In this document: piece after piece, positions 1-8,784 of the stretch
How positions within the stretch are numbered: position 1 is the first letter of the stretch
Layout of the letters: each line of letters opens with the position of its first letter
NCBI RefSeq assembly: GCF_000740795.1
Contig: NZ_JGYG01000002.1
Location: 434,001 to 498,000, forward strand
From: Haematobacter massiliensis
GTDB lineage: Bacteria > Pseudomonadota > Alphaproteobacteria > Rhodobacterales > Rhodobacteraceae
Direction: 5' to 3'
Length of the DNA: 64,000 bases
The notes under the pieces: generated by a model
What the model was told of the DNA's origin: nothing
Seen by the model: only the letters and a program-made list of their open reading frames with translations
Database searches by the model: none
Position numbers and translations under genes: made by a program

Positions 1-1
1 T

Positions 2-529
2 CGGCAGGCGAAGGCCATCAACTTCGGGGTGATCTACGGGATTTCCGGTTTCGGTCTCGCCCGGAACCTGCGCATCCCGCGCGATCAGGCACAGCGGTTC
101 ATCGACACTTATTTCGAGCGGTTTCCCGGTATCCGGGGATATATGAACGGCACGATCGAATTCGCGAAGAAACACGGTTTCGTCCGCACGCTGTTCGGCC
201 GCAAGATCCATACGCCGGAGATCAACGCCAAGGGGCCGACCGCAGGTTTCGCCCGCCGCGCGGCGATCAACGCCCCCATTCAGGGCACTGCCGCCGATGT
301 GATCCGCCGGGCCATGATCCGCGTGCCGCAGACCATCGCGGATCTGCCCGCCAAGATGCTGCTCCAGGTGCACGACGAACTAGTGTTTGAGGTGGAGGAT
401 CGCGCGGTGGAGGAACTCATCGGGCGTGTCCGCGCCGTCATGGAGGGTGCGGCTCTGCCTGCTGTCGAGCTTTCCGTGCCGCTGGTGGTGGATGCGGGCT
501 GGGGTGACAACTGGGCGGAGGCGCATTGA
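2..529 (+). CDS. polA: DNA polymerase I, C-terminal part (partial at 5' end)
   Basis: This is the last 175 residues of a family A DNA polymerase; the gene enters from the left edge, so the 5'-nuclease, the exonuclease-like domain and most of the polymerase domain lie outside. The first codons read RQAKAINFGVIYG, which is motif B (R-x3-K-x6-YG) of the fingers O-helix that contacts the incoming dNTP. Further on are the conserved QGTAADVIRRAM helix and the palm motif LLQVHDELVFEV, whose HDE triplet carries a catalytic acidic residue. The enzyme fills gaps in Okazaki-fragment processing and excision repair. The stop codon is followed by a 267-bp spacer and a convergent gene. Confidence 0.97.
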   Translation, partial: RQAKAINFGVIYGISGFGLARNLRIPRDQAQRFIDTYFERFPGIRGYMNGTIEFAKKHGFVRTLFGRKIHTPEINAKGPTAGFARRAAINAPIQGTAADVIRRAMIRVPQTIADLPAKMLLQVHDELVFEVEDRAVEELIGRVRAVMEGAALPAVELSVPLVVDAGWGDNWAEAH

Positions 530-796
530 GCGCAGATTCCGGAGGGCAGTCCTGCCTCACAAGCTCAGGGTCGCCTCCGGGTCATGAGGGTGCCGTCAGG
601 GCACTCTCGCCCTCCGGCACGCTGGGAGAACGTGTAAAAGCCTTCAGCACTCTGGCAGCGCTCTGTCAGCACTGTGCGAGAGCGGAAATCATGCGTGATC
701 CGCCGAAATCCGGCGGGATAACCACCGTCCAAGAGGCCGATTTCCCGGTTTCTTTTAATAGAAACGTGGCGCTTCGGGGCTTTTCAGCAGCCCCTG
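530..796. other. polA/TerC convergent intergenic spacer with hairpins
   Basis: This spacer separates two convergent genes and has no credible reading frame. Near its right end it carries two stem-loops: GTTTCT/AGAAAC at 748-765 with a 6-nt AT-rich loop, and GGGGCT/AGCCCC at 776-794 immediately next to the minus-strand stop codon. These could terminate transcription from either side, although neither is followed by a clean T tract. Confidence 0.45.
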
Positions 797-1453
797 TCAG
801 ACGCTCGTCGCCTCCGCTACGGCCCAGATATCCATCGCACCGCGGTAGATCATGTCGAGCGCGATATAGAGGATGATGAGCAGCCCCACATAGCCGATCC
901 AGCGGTAGCGGTGCAGAAGCCGCGCCACCAGCGAGGCTGCAAACCCCATGAGCGCGACGGAAAACACCAGTCCGAGGGCCAGCAATCCCGGATGTTCCCG
1001 CGCGGCGCCCGCGACCGCCAGCACATTGTCGAGCGACATGGAGACGTCGGCGATGACGATCTGCCGCACAGCCTGGCCCAGCGTCTTGCGCGGGGCACGC
1101 TCGCCCACCTGTCCCTCGCCCGTCAGGTCTGCATCGCCGAGCGCTTCATGCGCGGCGATTTCTTGCTCCTCCGGCGTGCGGAGTTCGCGATACATCTTCC
1201 AGCAGACCCAGAGGAGCAGGATGCCGCCGACGAGGATCAGCCCCACCACATCGAGCAGTTGCGTCGTCACGGTCGCGAGGATCACCCGGAGCACCGTGGC
1301 CGCGATGATGCCGATGAAGATCGCCTTGCGCCGCTGATCCGCGGGAAGGCCGGCGGCGGCCAGTCCGATGACCACGGCATTGTCCCCGGCAAGCACCAGG
1401 TCGATGGCGATCACCTGAAACAGCACTGCAAGACCAGAGGAGAGAAAGTCCAT
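797..1453 (-). CDS. TerC-family integral membrane protein
   Basis: The 218-residue product belongs to the TerC/YjbE-type family of polytopic membrane proteins, which are linked to metal ion handling (manganese efflux in some members, tellurite resistance by name). The signature is seen twice: IDLVLAGDNAVVIG near the N-terminus and IADVSMSLDNVLAVAG in the second half, each with the paired acidic residues (DLVLAGDN, DVSMSLDN) that define the family. About seven hydrophobic segments are visible, with a charged loop rich in E, G and R around residues 90-125. I chose the ATG at 1453 over the upstream ATG at 1474 because the upstream one is part of the GGGGG-containing ribosome-binding region. The exact substrate cannot be told from sequence. 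Confidence 0.85.
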   Translation of the reverse strand: MDFLSSGLAVLFQVIAIDLVLAGDNAVVIGLAAAGLPADQRRKAIFIGIIAATVLRVILATVTTQLLDVVGLILVGGILLLWVCWKMYRELRTPEEQEIAAHEALGDADLTGEGQVGERAPRKTLGQAVRQIVIADVSMSLDNVLAVAGAAREHPGLLALGLVFSVALMGFAASLVARLLHRYRWIGYVGLLIILYIALDMIYRGAMDIWAVAEATSV

Positions 1454-1639
1454 TGAACCCCCTTCATGCTGCAAGGCACACGATGGACCTGCGGCATTTC
1501 ATCCCATAGGCCGCGCCCCCTCGTTCGGCAATCCCTTCGCGCCTGACCGCTGGCGGAGGCCGGGAGCCTGCGCTAAAGGAGGCGCAGACCGGCAAGCAAA
1601 GTGGCAGGCAATCTGGCAGGCCCGACAGGAAAGACGCGC

Positions 1640-3358
1640 ATGGCCCGTATTCTCATCACCTCGGCAATCCCCTACATCAACGGGATCAAGCATCTGGGCA
1701 ACCTGGTGGGCTCGCAGCTGCCTGCCGATCTGTTCGCCCGCTACATGCGGGCGCGGGGCCACGAGGTCATGTTCATCTGCGCGACCGACGAGCATGGCAC
1801 CCCGGCCGAGCTGGCCGCGGCGAAGGCGGGCAAGCCGGTGGAGGAGTACTGCGCCGAGATGCATGAGGTGCAGAAAGGGCTTGCCGAGGGCTTCCGGCTG
1901 TCCTTCGATCACTTCGGACGGTCGTCCTCCGAGCGCAATCGCAAGCTCACCCAGCATTTCGCCGGCAAGCTCGCCGACAACGGCATGATTGCCGAGGTCG
2001 CGGAGCGCCAGGTGTTTTCCATCGACGACAACCGCTTCCTGCCCGACCGCTACATTGAGGGCACCTGCCCGAACTGCGGCTATGATCGGGCGCGGGGCGA
2101 CCAGTGCGAGAACTGCACCAAGCAGCTCGACCCGACGGACCTGATCAACCCGCGCTCCGCCATCTCCGGCTCCACCAATCTGGAAGTGCGGGAGACAAAG
2201 CACCTCTACCTCCGCCAGTCCCTGATGCGCGATCAGCTGGAGGCGTGGATCGGGTCCAAGACGGACTGGCCGATCCTTACGACCTCCATCGCCAAGAAAT
2301 GGCTGAACGACGGCGACGGGCTGCAGGACCGCGGCATCACCCGCGACCTGCACTGGGGCGTGCCGGTGAAGCGGGGCGATCAGGACTGGCCGGGCATGGA
2401 GGGCAAGGTCTTCTACGTGTGGTTCGACGCGCCCATCGAATATATCGCGGCAACCGCGGAATGGGCCGATGCGCAGGGTCTGCCCGACAGCGCCTGGCGC
2501 CGGTGGTGGCGGCTGGATGAGGGGGGCGATGACGTCACCTATTTCCAGTTCATGGGCAAGGACAACGTCCCCTTCCATACCCTGTCCTTCCCCGCGACGA
2601 TCATGGGATCGGGCGAACCGTGGCGGCTTGTGGATTACATCAAGTCGTTCAACTACCTGAACTATGACGGCGGCCAGTTCTCCACCAGCCAGGGGCGCGG
2701 CGTGTTCATGGATCAGGCTCTGTCGATCCTGCCCGCCGACTACTGGCGCTGGTGGCTGCTGAGCCATGCGCCGGAGAACTCCGACAGCGAATTCACCTGG
2801 GAGAATTTCCAGACGAGCGTGAACAAGGATCTGGCCGATGTGCTGGGCAACCTCGTTTCCCGCGTCACGAAGTTCTGCCGCTCCAAGTTCGGGGAGGCAG
2901 TACCGCAGGGCGGGGACTGGGGACCGCAGGAGGAGGCGCTGATCGCCGAACTCACCACGCGTCTTCGCGCCTATGAAACCTTCATGGAGCAGATGGAGAT
3001 CCGCAAGGCCTCCTCCGAACTGCGCGCGATGTGGGTGGCAGGCAACGAATACCTGCAATCGGCCGCACCCTGGACCGCCGTGAAGACGGATCCAGAGCGG
3101 GCGGCGGCGATCACCCGGCTCTCGCTGAACCTCATCCGGGTCTACGCGGTGATTTCCGCGCCGTTCATCCCCGATACATCGGCACGGATGCTGGCCTCGC
3201 TCCGTACGATGGAGGGGGTATGGCCCGACGATCTGGCAGAAGCGTTGACGCAGCTGAAACCCGGACATGCCTTCGAGGTGCCGGAGGTGCTGTTCAACAA
3301 GATCCCGGATGAAGACCGCGAGGACTGGGAACGCCGCTTCGCCGGCACGCGGAGTTGA
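1640..3358 (+). CDS. metG: Methionyl-tRNA synthetase
   Basis: This 572-residue class I synthetase charges tRNA-Met in the cytoplasm. The N-terminus [21 protein letters not shown] contains the HIGH-type motif as KHLGN. Around residue 143 it has a zinc knuckle of two CxxC pairs ([17 protein letters not shown]), typical of the larger MetG1-type enzymes. The KMSKS-type loop is degenerate, reading [13 protein letters not shown], a form I recall from other Rhodobacterales MetG proteins. There is no C-terminal EMAP/Trbp111 dimerisation domain. The ATG at 1640 is preceded by AGGAAAG at good spacing; a longer in-frame start at 1601 would add an unrelated tail. It stands before an NDUFA12-type gene. 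Confidence 0.96.
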   Translation: MARILITSAIPYINGIKHLGNLVGSQLPADLFARYMRARGHEVMFICATDEHGTPAELAAAKAGKPVEEYCAEMHEVQKGLAEGFRLSFDHFGRSSSERNRKLTQHFAGKLADNGMIAEVAERQVFSIDDNRFLPDRYIEGTCPNCGYDRARGDQCENCTKQLDPTDLINPRSAISGSTNLEVRETKHLYLRQSLMRDQLEAWIGSKTDWPILTTSIAKKWLNDGDGLQDRGITRDLHWGVPVKRGDQDWPGMEGKVFYVWFDAPIEYIAATAEWADAQGLPDSAWRRWWRLDEGGDDVTYFQFMGKDNVPFHTLSFPATIMGSGEPWRLVDYIKSFNYLNYDGGQFSTSQGRGVFMDQALSILPADYWRWWLLSHAPENSDSEFTWENFQTSVNKDLADVLGNLVSRVTKFCRSKFGEAVPQGGDWGPQEEALIAELTTRLRAYETFMEQMEIRKASSELRAMWVAGNEYLQSAAPWTAVKTDPERAAAITRLSLNLIRVYAVISAPFIPDTSARMLASLRTMEGVWPDDLAEALTQLKPGHAFEVPEVLFNKIPDEDREDWERRFAGTRS

Positions 3359-3434
3359 GGTCGTCCGTCCCGTCACGACTGGACGTCTTGGCGGCGATGG
3401 GCCATATCAGGGCAGGCAAGGCCCGGAGGGACGG

Positions 3435-3809
3435 ATGGACTTTCTCAAACGTGTGCTGACCTGGTGGAACGGCCAGACCATTGGAACGCAGGTCTTTACC
3501 TGGCGCAACGGCATCCGCGTCGGTGAAGATGAGCAGGGCAACGTGTTCTACCGCAACAAGGACAGTAGCCGCCGCTGGGTCATCTACAACGGAGAGGCAG
3601 AGGCTTCCCGTATCAGCCCCGACTGGCATGGCTGGTTGCATCACACCTGGGACAGGACCCCGGAGCAGGCGCCGCTGGCCCACAAGGGCTGGGAAAAGCC
3701 GCATCAGGAGAACCTGACCGGCACGCCGCTCGCCTATGTGCCGCCGGGTTCGCTGCTGCGGCCCGAACCTGCCGAACGGCGGGACTACGAGGCCTGGCAG
3801 CCGGAGTAA
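3435..3809 (+). CDS. NADH:ubiquinone oxidoreductase NDUFA12-family subunit
   Basis: The 124-residue protein is the bacterial counterpart of mitochondrial complex I accessory subunit NDUFA12 (17.2 kDa/B17.2 family), which in alphaproteobacteria is a small supernumerary subunit or assembly factor of complex I on the cytoplasmic face. Recognition rests on the family pattern: [47 protein letters not shown] and the closing YEAWQPE. The ATG at 3435 follows GGAGGG at a suitable distance; a longer frame starting inside metG is not used. Its stop is 4 bp before mlaD, so the pair is probably cotranscribed. It is not next to an nuo operon here. Confidence 0.9.
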   Translation: MDFLKRVLTWWNGQTIGTQVFTWRNGIRVGEDEQGNVFYRNKDSSRRWVIYNGEAEASRISPDWHGWLHHTWDRTPEQAPLAHKGWEKPHQENLTGTPLAYVPPGSLLRPEPAERRDYEAWQPE

Positions 3810-3813
3810 GCAG

Positions 3814-4335
3814 ATGGCGGAAACAAAGATCTCCGAAGTTCTGGTTGGCGGACTTGTGCTCGTCGTGGCAGCAGGCTTCCTGCTGTATTCCTCCGGTACA
3901 ATTGGTCTGCATCGTTCGGGCGGCAGCTATGACCTGCATGCGAGCTTCCGCTCGACGGAGGGTATCGCGGTGGGCACCGATGTGCGGCTTGCCGGCGTCC
4001 GTGTGGGGTCTGTCACCGGTCTTGCGCTGAATCCGCAGACCTACTTCGCGGATATGACGATCTCCGTGCAGAACGGGCTGGAACTTCCGCAGGATACCGC
4101 GTTGCTCGTGTCCTCCGAAGGGCTGCTCGGCGGCAACTTCATGGAGCTGGTTCCGGGCGGGATGCCGATGAACCTCGCCCCGGGGGATGAGATCGTCGAT
4201 ACCCAAGGCTCGGTGAGCCTCATTTCGTTGCTCATGAAATTTGTAGGCGGCTCCGCCAGCGATGCGCTGAGCGGTGGCGGCGATGCCGGGGAGCACTCCT
4301 CCACAGAGCCTAATTTGGCGCCTGCGGAGCAATGA
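3814..4335 (+). CDS. mlaD: Outer-membrane lipid asymmetry protein MlaD (MCE domain)
   Basis: The 173-residue protein has one N-terminal transmembrane helix (VLVGGLVLVVAAGFLLYSS) followed by a single MCE domain, including the hallmark STEGIAVGTDVRLAGVRVGSV. MlaD forms a periplasmic hexamer anchored in the inner membrane that passes phospholipids between MlaC and the MlaFEB ABC transporter. The other mla genes are not in the window, which is usual for this gene neighbourhood. Its stop codon overlaps the next start (ATGA), so translation is coupled to the DUF2155 gene. Confidence 0.88.
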   Translation: MAETKISEVLVGGLVLVVAAGFLLYSSGTIGLHRSGGSYDLHASFRSTEGIAVGTDVRLAGVRVGSVTGLALNPQTYFADMTISVQNGLELPQDTALLVSSEGLLGGNFMELVPGGMPMNLAPGDEIVDTQGSVSLISLLMKFVGGSASDALSGGGDAGEHSSTEPNLAPAEQ

Positions 4336-4700
4336 AAGGCGGGCGTATGCTGTTGATGGCGGCTCTGCTTGCGGTCTCGGCAGGCAGTGCCGGAGCGGCG
4401 TCGGTGTCTTCCGCGACGGGTGGCATGGTCCGCTGGCTCGACAAGGTCTCTGGCGAGACGCGGGACATTCCCCTGCGTCGCGGGGAAACGAAGACGGAAG
4501 GGCGGCTTTCCATCACGCTTGATGAGTGCCGCTTTCCCAGCGCCGACCCCGCCTCCAACGCCTATGCCCATCTGACGATCGTGGATTCGCTCCAGACCAG
4601 CGGCCCGGTATTCGCGGGCTGGATGATCGCCGACAGTCCTGCGCTCTCCGCGCTGGAAAGTTCCCGCTACGACGTGTGGATCCTCCGCTGCACCAACTGA
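4332..4700 (+). CDS. DUF2155 family exported protein
   Basis: The 122-residue product has a signal peptide (hydrophobic core MLLMAALLAVSAGSAGA, cleavage likely after AGAA) and then the short DUF2155 domain: VRWLDKVSGETRDIPL, a conserved cysteine in LDECRFP, NAYAHLTIVD, FAGWM and a final C near WILRCTN. The two cysteines may form a disulfide in the periplasm. Function is unknown. The start at 4332 overlaps the mlaD stop by 4 bp; an ATG at 4347 with AAAGGCGGG upstream is an equally reasonable start and would leave a cleaner signal peptide. It converges on aat with a 4-bp gap. Confidence 0.78.
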   Translation: MKGGRMLLMAALLAVSAGSAGAASVSSATGGMVRWLDKVSGETRDIPLRRGETKTEGRLSITLDECRFPSADPASNAYAHLTIVDSLQTSGPVFAGWMIADSPALSALESSRYDVWILRCTN

Positions 4701-4704
4701 CGGC

Positions 4705-5367
4705 TCATTGCGCCTGACGGGAGAGCAGAACCTCCACCGTGGGTATTTCTCCGGGTGCCTCGAAGCTCGCATCCCTTCTGATCGCAGCCTGCAACTGCCG
4801 CAGATAGGCGGCGCGAGGGATCTCAATAGCGCCGAGCCTGGCGAGATGGGGTGTCAGGAATTGCGTATCGAACAGGATGTAACCCCCGGCGCGCAGGCGA
4901 TCCACCAGATAGGCCAGGGCCACCTTGGAAGCATCCGTCTGGCGGGAGAACATGCTCTCTCCAAAGAACGCGGCTCCCAATGTCACGCCGTAGACCCCTC
5001 CGACCAGCCTCTCCTCCTCCCACACTTCTATGGAATGGGCGTGCCCCGCGCGATGCAGCGCGCCATAGAGCGACATGATCTGGGCGTTGATCCAGGTTTC
5101 CGCCCTTGCGGCGCAACCCTCCATGACGGCGGCAAAGGCACGATCCGCGGTCACCTGAAAGCGGCCGCTGCGGATGCGGCGGGCCAGCGACCGGGAAATG
5201 TGGAAGTCATCCAATGAAAAGACCCCCCGAAGCGGAGGGTCTATCCAGCGCAGCTCTGTCGCCTCACGGCTATCCGCCATGGGAAACAGGCCAGCGGCGT
5301 AGGCACGGAGCAGAAGCTCCGGCGCGAGCGGCAGCACCTCGGTGCCTGCCGCCCCCCGGTCAGGCAT
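4705..5367 (-). CDS. aat: Leucyl/phenylalanyl-tRNA--protein transferase
   Basis: The 220-residue enzyme adds Leu or Phe from aminoacyl-tRNA to the N-terminus of proteins with basic N-terminal residues, marking them for ClpS/ClpAP degradation (N-degron pathway). Family blocks are complete: [87 protein letters not shown] and [16 protein letters not shown]. It is the last gene of an accB-accC-aat run and overlaps accC by 8 bp, so it is very probably cotranscribed with the acetyl-CoA carboxylase subunits. Confidence 0.95.
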   Translation of the reverse strand: MPDRGAAGTEVLPLAPELLLRAYAAGLFPMADSREATELRWIDPPLRGVFSLDDFHISRSLARRIRSGRFQVTADRAFAAVMEGCAARAETWINAQIMSLYGALHRAGHAHSIEVWEEERLVGGVYGVTLGAAFFGESMFSRQTDASKVALAYLVDRLRAGGYILFDTQFLTPHLARLGAIEIPRAAYLRQLQAAIRRDASFEAPGEIPTVEVLLSRQAQ

Positions 5368-6706
5368 AGGCCTGGGCCAGCCAGCGTTCCAGCCAGTGGA
5401 TGTCGTAGGTTCCCGTCTGAATGTCCGGCTCGCCGATCAGGTCGTAGAAGAGCGGCACGGTGGTATCCACCCCGTCCACGATCAACTCGCCCAGCGACCG
5501 GCGCAGCCGCGCCAGCGCCTCCTCCCGGTCGCGCCCATGCACGATGAGCTTGCCGATGAGGCTGTCGTAGTAGGGCGGGATCCTGTAGCCGCTGTAGAGT
5601 GCTGAATCCATCCGCACGCCGAGACCGCCCGGCGCATGGAACATCTTCACGAGTCCGGGGCAGGGCGCAAAGTTCGGCAGCCGCTCGGCGTTGATCCGCA
5701 CCTCGATGGCATGGCCGTTGATGACCAGATCGTCCTGTCCGAAGGAAAGCGGCATGCCGGAGGCCACGCGGATCTGTTCACGCACGAGATCGACGCCGAA
5801 GATCGCCTCCGTCACCGGATGCTCGACCTGCAGTCGGGTGTTCATCTCGATGAAGAAGAACTCGCCGTTCTCGTAGAGGAACTCGACAGTGCCCGCCCCG
5901 GAATAGCCGATCTTGGCAACGGCATCGGCACAGATCGCCCCGATGCGCGCACGGGTTTCCGCGTCGATCACCGGGCCGGGGGCCTCTTCCAGAACCTTCT
6001 GGTGGCGGCGCTGGAGCGAGCAGTCCCGCTCCCCCAGATGCACGGCATGACCCTTGCCATCGCCGAAGATTTGTATCTCGATATGACGGGGTTTCTCGAG
6101 GTATTTCTCGATATAGACCTCGTCGTTGCCAAAGGCGACCTTGGCTTCGGACCGAGCGGTGCGGAAAGCGATTTCCAGCTCCTCCTCGCTCCGCGCGGTC
6201 TTCATCCCGCGCCCGCCGCCGCCGGCCGTGGCCTTGATGATGACGGGATAACCGATCTCTCTCGCGATGATCTTTGCGGTGTCCACGTCCGGTACGCCGC
6301 CGTCGGAGCCGGGAACGCAGGGCACGCCAAGCGCGCGCATCGTTTCCTTGGCGGTGATCTTGTCGCCCATGATGCGGATATGCTCGGCGCGCGGACCGAT
6401 GAAGGTCAGGCCGTGATCCTCCACCATCTGCACGAAGCTGGCGTTTTCCGACAGGAAGCCGTAGCCCGGATGGATCGCCTCCGCCCCGGTGATCTCGCAG
6501 GCGGAGATGATCGCGGCGGGGGACAGGTAGCTTTCGGAGGAGGGGGGCGGCCCGATGCAGACGCTCTCATCGGCCATGCGGACATGCATCGCGTCAGAAT
6601 CTGCCGTGGAATGCACGGCGACGGAGCGGATGCCCATCTCCTGACAGGCGCGCACGACGCGAAGGGCGATCTCGCCCCGGTTGGCGATCAGGATCTTCTC
6701 GAACAT
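5360..6706 (-). CDS. accC: Acetyl-CoA carboxylase, biotin carboxylase subunit
   Basis: The 448-residue ATP-grasp enzyme carboxylates the biotin on AccB using bicarbonate and ATP, the first half-reaction of malonyl-CoA synthesis. It begins [20 protein letters not shown] as in all biotin carboxylases and carries the glycine-rich ATP loop [12 protein letters not shown], the [11 protein letters not shown] block, [13 protein letters not shown] and the catalytic [14 protein letters not shown] region. Length matches the stand-alone subunit (about 450). It lies 7 bp after accB and overlaps aat. Confidence 0.97.
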   Translation of the reverse strand: MFEKILIANRGEIALRVVRACQEMGIRSVAVHSTADSDAMHVRMADESVCIGPPPSSESYLSPAAIISACEITGAEAIHPGYGFLSENASFVQMVEDHGLTFIGPRAEHIRIMGDKITAKETMRALGVPCVPGSDGGVPDVDTAKIIAREIGYPVIIKATAGGGGRGMKTARSEEELEIAFRTARSEAKVAFGNDEVYIEKYLEKPRHIEIQIFGDGKGHAVHLGERDCSLQRRHQKVLEEAPGPVIDAETRARIGAICADAVAKIGYSGAGTVEFLYENGEFFFIEMNTRLQVEHPVTEAIFGVDLVREQIRVASGMPLSFGQDDLVINGHAIEVRINAERLPNFAPCPGLVKMFHAPGGLGVRMDSALYSGYRIPPYYDSLIGKLIVHGRDREEALARLRRSLGELIVDGVDTTVPLFYDLIGEPDIQTGTYDIHWLERWLAQAYA

Positions 6707-6713
6707 TCCCGCC

Positions 6714-7202
6714 TCACTCGATGATCATGAGCGGCGCGCCGTATTCGACAGGGGTGCCGTCCTCGATGAGGATCCGCTTGACCGTCCCGGCCCGTGGCGC
6801 GGGAATATGGTTCATGGTCTTCATCGCCTCGATGATGAGGACGGTCTGCCCCTCGCGCACCTGTGCGCCGATCGTCACGAACGGCTGCGCGCCGGGTTCG
6901 GGCTGGAGATAGGCGGTACCGACCATGGGAGAGGTCACGGCGCCCGGATGCTGGGCCGGATCCTCAACCGCTGCCGCCGCGGGGCCCGCCGGTGCCGCCG
7001 GAGCAGCAGCGACAGGGGCCGCGAACGCCGCCTGCGGGACGGGAGCATAGGTAACGGTCGACTGGCGAGAGATGCGCACGTCGAGGCTGTCATCCTCGCC
7101 ATAGTCGCGTTTCACGGCGATTTCCGCCAGGTCGCTCTTGTTCAGGATCTCTGCCAGCGCTTCGATGAACGCGACATCTGCCTCCCGCGTGGATTTCGTC
7201 AT
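6714..7202 (-). CDS. accB: Acetyl-CoA carboxylase biotin carboxyl carrier protein
   Basis: The 162-residue carrier has an N-terminal helical part (residues 1-50), an Ala/Pro-rich mobile linker (about 55-85) and a C-terminal biotinyl domain. The biotinylated lysine is K128 in the motif [13 protein letters not shown]; the third residue after Lys is the usual Asn although the common AMKMMN reads AMKTMN here. I chose the ATG at 7202, preceded by AAGAGGAAAAG; the open frame extends further upstream but that part has no accB similarity. It is the first gene of the accB-accC-aat unit, and a promoter should lie in the AT-richer stretch to its right. Confidence 0.94.
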   Translation of the reverse strand: MTKSTREADVAFIEALAEILNKSDLAEIAVKRDYGEDDSLDVRISRQSTVTYAPVPQAAFAAPVAAAPAAPAGPAAAAVEDPAQHPGAVTSPMVGTAYLQPEPGAQPFVTIGAQVREGQTVLIIEAMKTMNHIPAPRAGTVKRILIEDGTPVEYGAPLMIIE

Positions 7203-7448
7203 GCTTTTCCTCTTCGTGCGGCGATAGGACGTTCGGCCTTTGGACGCGCTTATATGCGACACGGCCCGCGGTTGAAAGCCGGCATCGCAGAGGCGTGAGG
7301 GCCCGCTCGTGCACGATGTCATGCACAGGGCCACATCAATTTTCTTGGCCTTTCGGTAAAAATATAGTTAATCTTCTAAAAGAAAGCGATTAGCTTTCGT
7401 CCAGGCTCCGAGCACTGGTCCAAGAGCCTATTGTATTGGGGAGGTTTT
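7203..7448. other. Divergent intergenic region, accB / VPLPA-CTERM gene
   Basis: The 246-bp gap between divergent genes must hold both promoters. The part from about 7335 to 7400 is clearly richer in A and T than the surroundings and contains TATAGTTAAT. A 6-bp perfect inverted repeat GAAAGC/GCTTTC with a 5-nt spacer lies at 7382-7398, about 50 bp ahead of the exported-protein start, and might be an operator or leader hairpin. I cannot assign -35/-10 boxes with confidence. Confidence 0.35.
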
Positions 7449-8180
7449 ATGAAACTAGCTTTTGTGGGCGCATTCGCGCTCTCCATGTCTGCACTCATGG
7501 CGCAAGCAACAACCCTGACAGTTTATGACGGGGTCAAGGCGGGCAAGCAGAAGTTCGACGCGACGGTCACCGCGGCGGAGGGCGTGGTCAAGAACGATGT
7601 CCTTGATGATCTGCCGTATGCTTCGGACAGCTTCGACAGGGGCGATTACACCATCACCAAGAACGATGGCGGAACGCTCTACTCCACTACCTACGGTACT
7701 CTGTCCGGTCAGGTGCTGGGCATAAGTCCTTCGGGAACAGGTCCAGGGCTGGGGGCCTTCGGAAGCGGCATTACCTTCACCTTCAAGGACAAGGTCAACG
7801 CCTTCGGTTTCGAGGTGGGCGATTGGGCGACCTGCTGCTTCCTTCCGACAAACCTCTATATTTCGTTTGACGGGGGTGCTCCGATCCTCGTGGGGAGCGC
7901 GACGGAGCAATCCGAAGGACAGTTTCCGTCGCAGGATGGAAACGGCTCCATCGTCAACGAAATCTTCGTGGCGGCGTTCGACGATACCGGCAGCTTCGAG
8001 ACGGTCTCCTTCTGGGGCGACGGTTTCGGAGAGTATCTGGTTGCGGGAGGGCAGGTGAAATACGCGCTGCTTGATGAAGGCAGCCTGCCGCCGCCCTCCA
8101 CGGTTCCGCTGCCTGCGGCGGGCCTGCTGCTGATGGGCGGTATCGCGGCGGCGGCCGGTCTGCGGCTGCGCCGTCGTTGA
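7449..8180 (+). CDS. VPLPA-CTERM sorting-signal exported protein
   Basis: The 243-residue protein has an N-terminal signal peptide (MKLAFVGAFALSMSALMAQA) and a C-terminal tripartite sorting tag: the VPLPA motif, a hydrophobic helix (GLLLMGGIAAAAGL) and a basic tail RLRRR. This is the VPLPA-CTERM version of the PEP-CTERM signal, cut by an exosortase-type enzyme at the inner membrane before surface display or release, often with exopolysaccharide. The body is Gly/Asp/Thr-rich and likely beta-structured, with a CC pair in GDWATCCFLP; no enzymatic motif is seen. A GGGGAGG site precedes the ATG at 7449. No exosortase is encoded in this window. Confidence 0.85.
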   Translation: MKLAFVGAFALSMSALMAQATTLTVYDGVKAGKQKFDATVTAAEGVVKNDVLDDLPYASDSFDRGDYTITKNDGGTLYSTTYGTLSGQVLGISPSGTGPGLGAFGSGITFTFKDKVNAFGFEVGDWATCCFLPTNLYISFDGGAPILVGSATEQSEGQFPSQDGNGSIVNEIFVAAFDDTGSFETVSFWGDGFGEYLVAGGQVKYALLDEGSLPPPSTVPLPAAGLLLMGGIAAAAGLRLRRR

Positions 8181-8186
8181 AGAAAG

Positions 8187-8210
8187 GGGCGTGGCTCACG
8201 GGCCGCGCCC
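8187..8210. terminator. Bidirectional terminator-like hairpin
   Basis: A 9-bp stem (GGGCGTGGC with GCCGCGCCC, one G-U pair on the plus-strand transcript) and 6-nt loop occupy the whole gap between two convergent genes. On the minus strand the stem is followed by TTTCTTC, so it fits termination of the SUFU gene best. Confidence 0.6.
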
Positions 8211-8211
8211 T

Positions 8212-8784
8212 CTACGCCACCGAGGCGCGCTCGAAATCGAGTATGTCGGCTTCGGCTTCTTCCAGCAGATCCTCCAGCCGTTCGGCGCCCTGCTTCAGGG
8301 CCAGGCCACGCTCAGCTTCGCTGATCGGGATGGCCTGCAGGAATAGCACCAGCCTTTCGGGCAGGCGAAGCGGCGCAGGTGGCGTATTCCAGAGGAAAGG
8401 CGCGGAGAGGAGCACATGGGGCAGATGCGGCGCGATGCCTTTGCGCCCCTTCAGCGCATCGGTCAGGATCATGTCGGGCACCAGCGCCTTGCCATGCTCC
8501 GCGACCTGCTGCGCGATATCGGCCAGCAGTCCCGCGCCTTCTTCACCGACCACAGAGGCAAGCACGATCTCCGCGCCGTGGCCGGCCATTGTGCCGTCAT
8601 CCAGCCGGAGCGGAAGCGCCGACAGGCCGAGCGTGACGTGGCTCTCCACTCCCGGTTCGGGACTGTCCTCGACCGTCAGGAGCGCGGACCCGCCCTCCTT
8701 GCGCAAGCGTGCGGACTGTCCGAGGCTGTCGCGCAGATGCCTGACAAGCGCATCGCGGGGCACGTCATGGATCGTATCGGTCAT
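8212..8784 (-). CDS. Suppressor-of-fused (SUFU) domain protein
   Basis: The 190-residue product matches bacterial SUFU-domain proteins. The C-terminal half shows the usual pattern: HLPHVLLSAPFLWN, then LPERLVLFLQAIPISEAERGLALKQGAERLEDLLEEAEADILDFER. In bacteria this fold is known from predicted immunity proteins of polymorphic toxin systems and from stand-alone proteins of unknown role; no toxin gene is adjacent here. No signal peptide or membrane segment is visible. Its ATG overlaps the stop of the RutR-like regulator (ATGA), so both are made from one message and translation is coupled, which suggests a functional tie to that regulator or its signal. Confidence 0.75.
   Translation of the reverse strand: MTDTIHDVPRDALVRHLRDSLGQSARLRKEGGSALLTVEDSPEPGVESHVTLGLSALPLRLDDGTMAGHGAEIVLASVVGEEGAGLLADIAQQVAEHGKALVPDMILTDALKGRKGIAPHLPHVLLSAPFLWNTPPAPLRLPERLVLFLQAIPISEAERGLALKQGAERLEDLLEEAEADILDFERASVA

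Noticed and set aside
1499-3376. 625-codon frame antisense to metG
   Set aside because: Its length is a by-product of high GC codon use on the opposite strand; the composition is Arg/Gly/Pro-rich without domains, while metG is certain.
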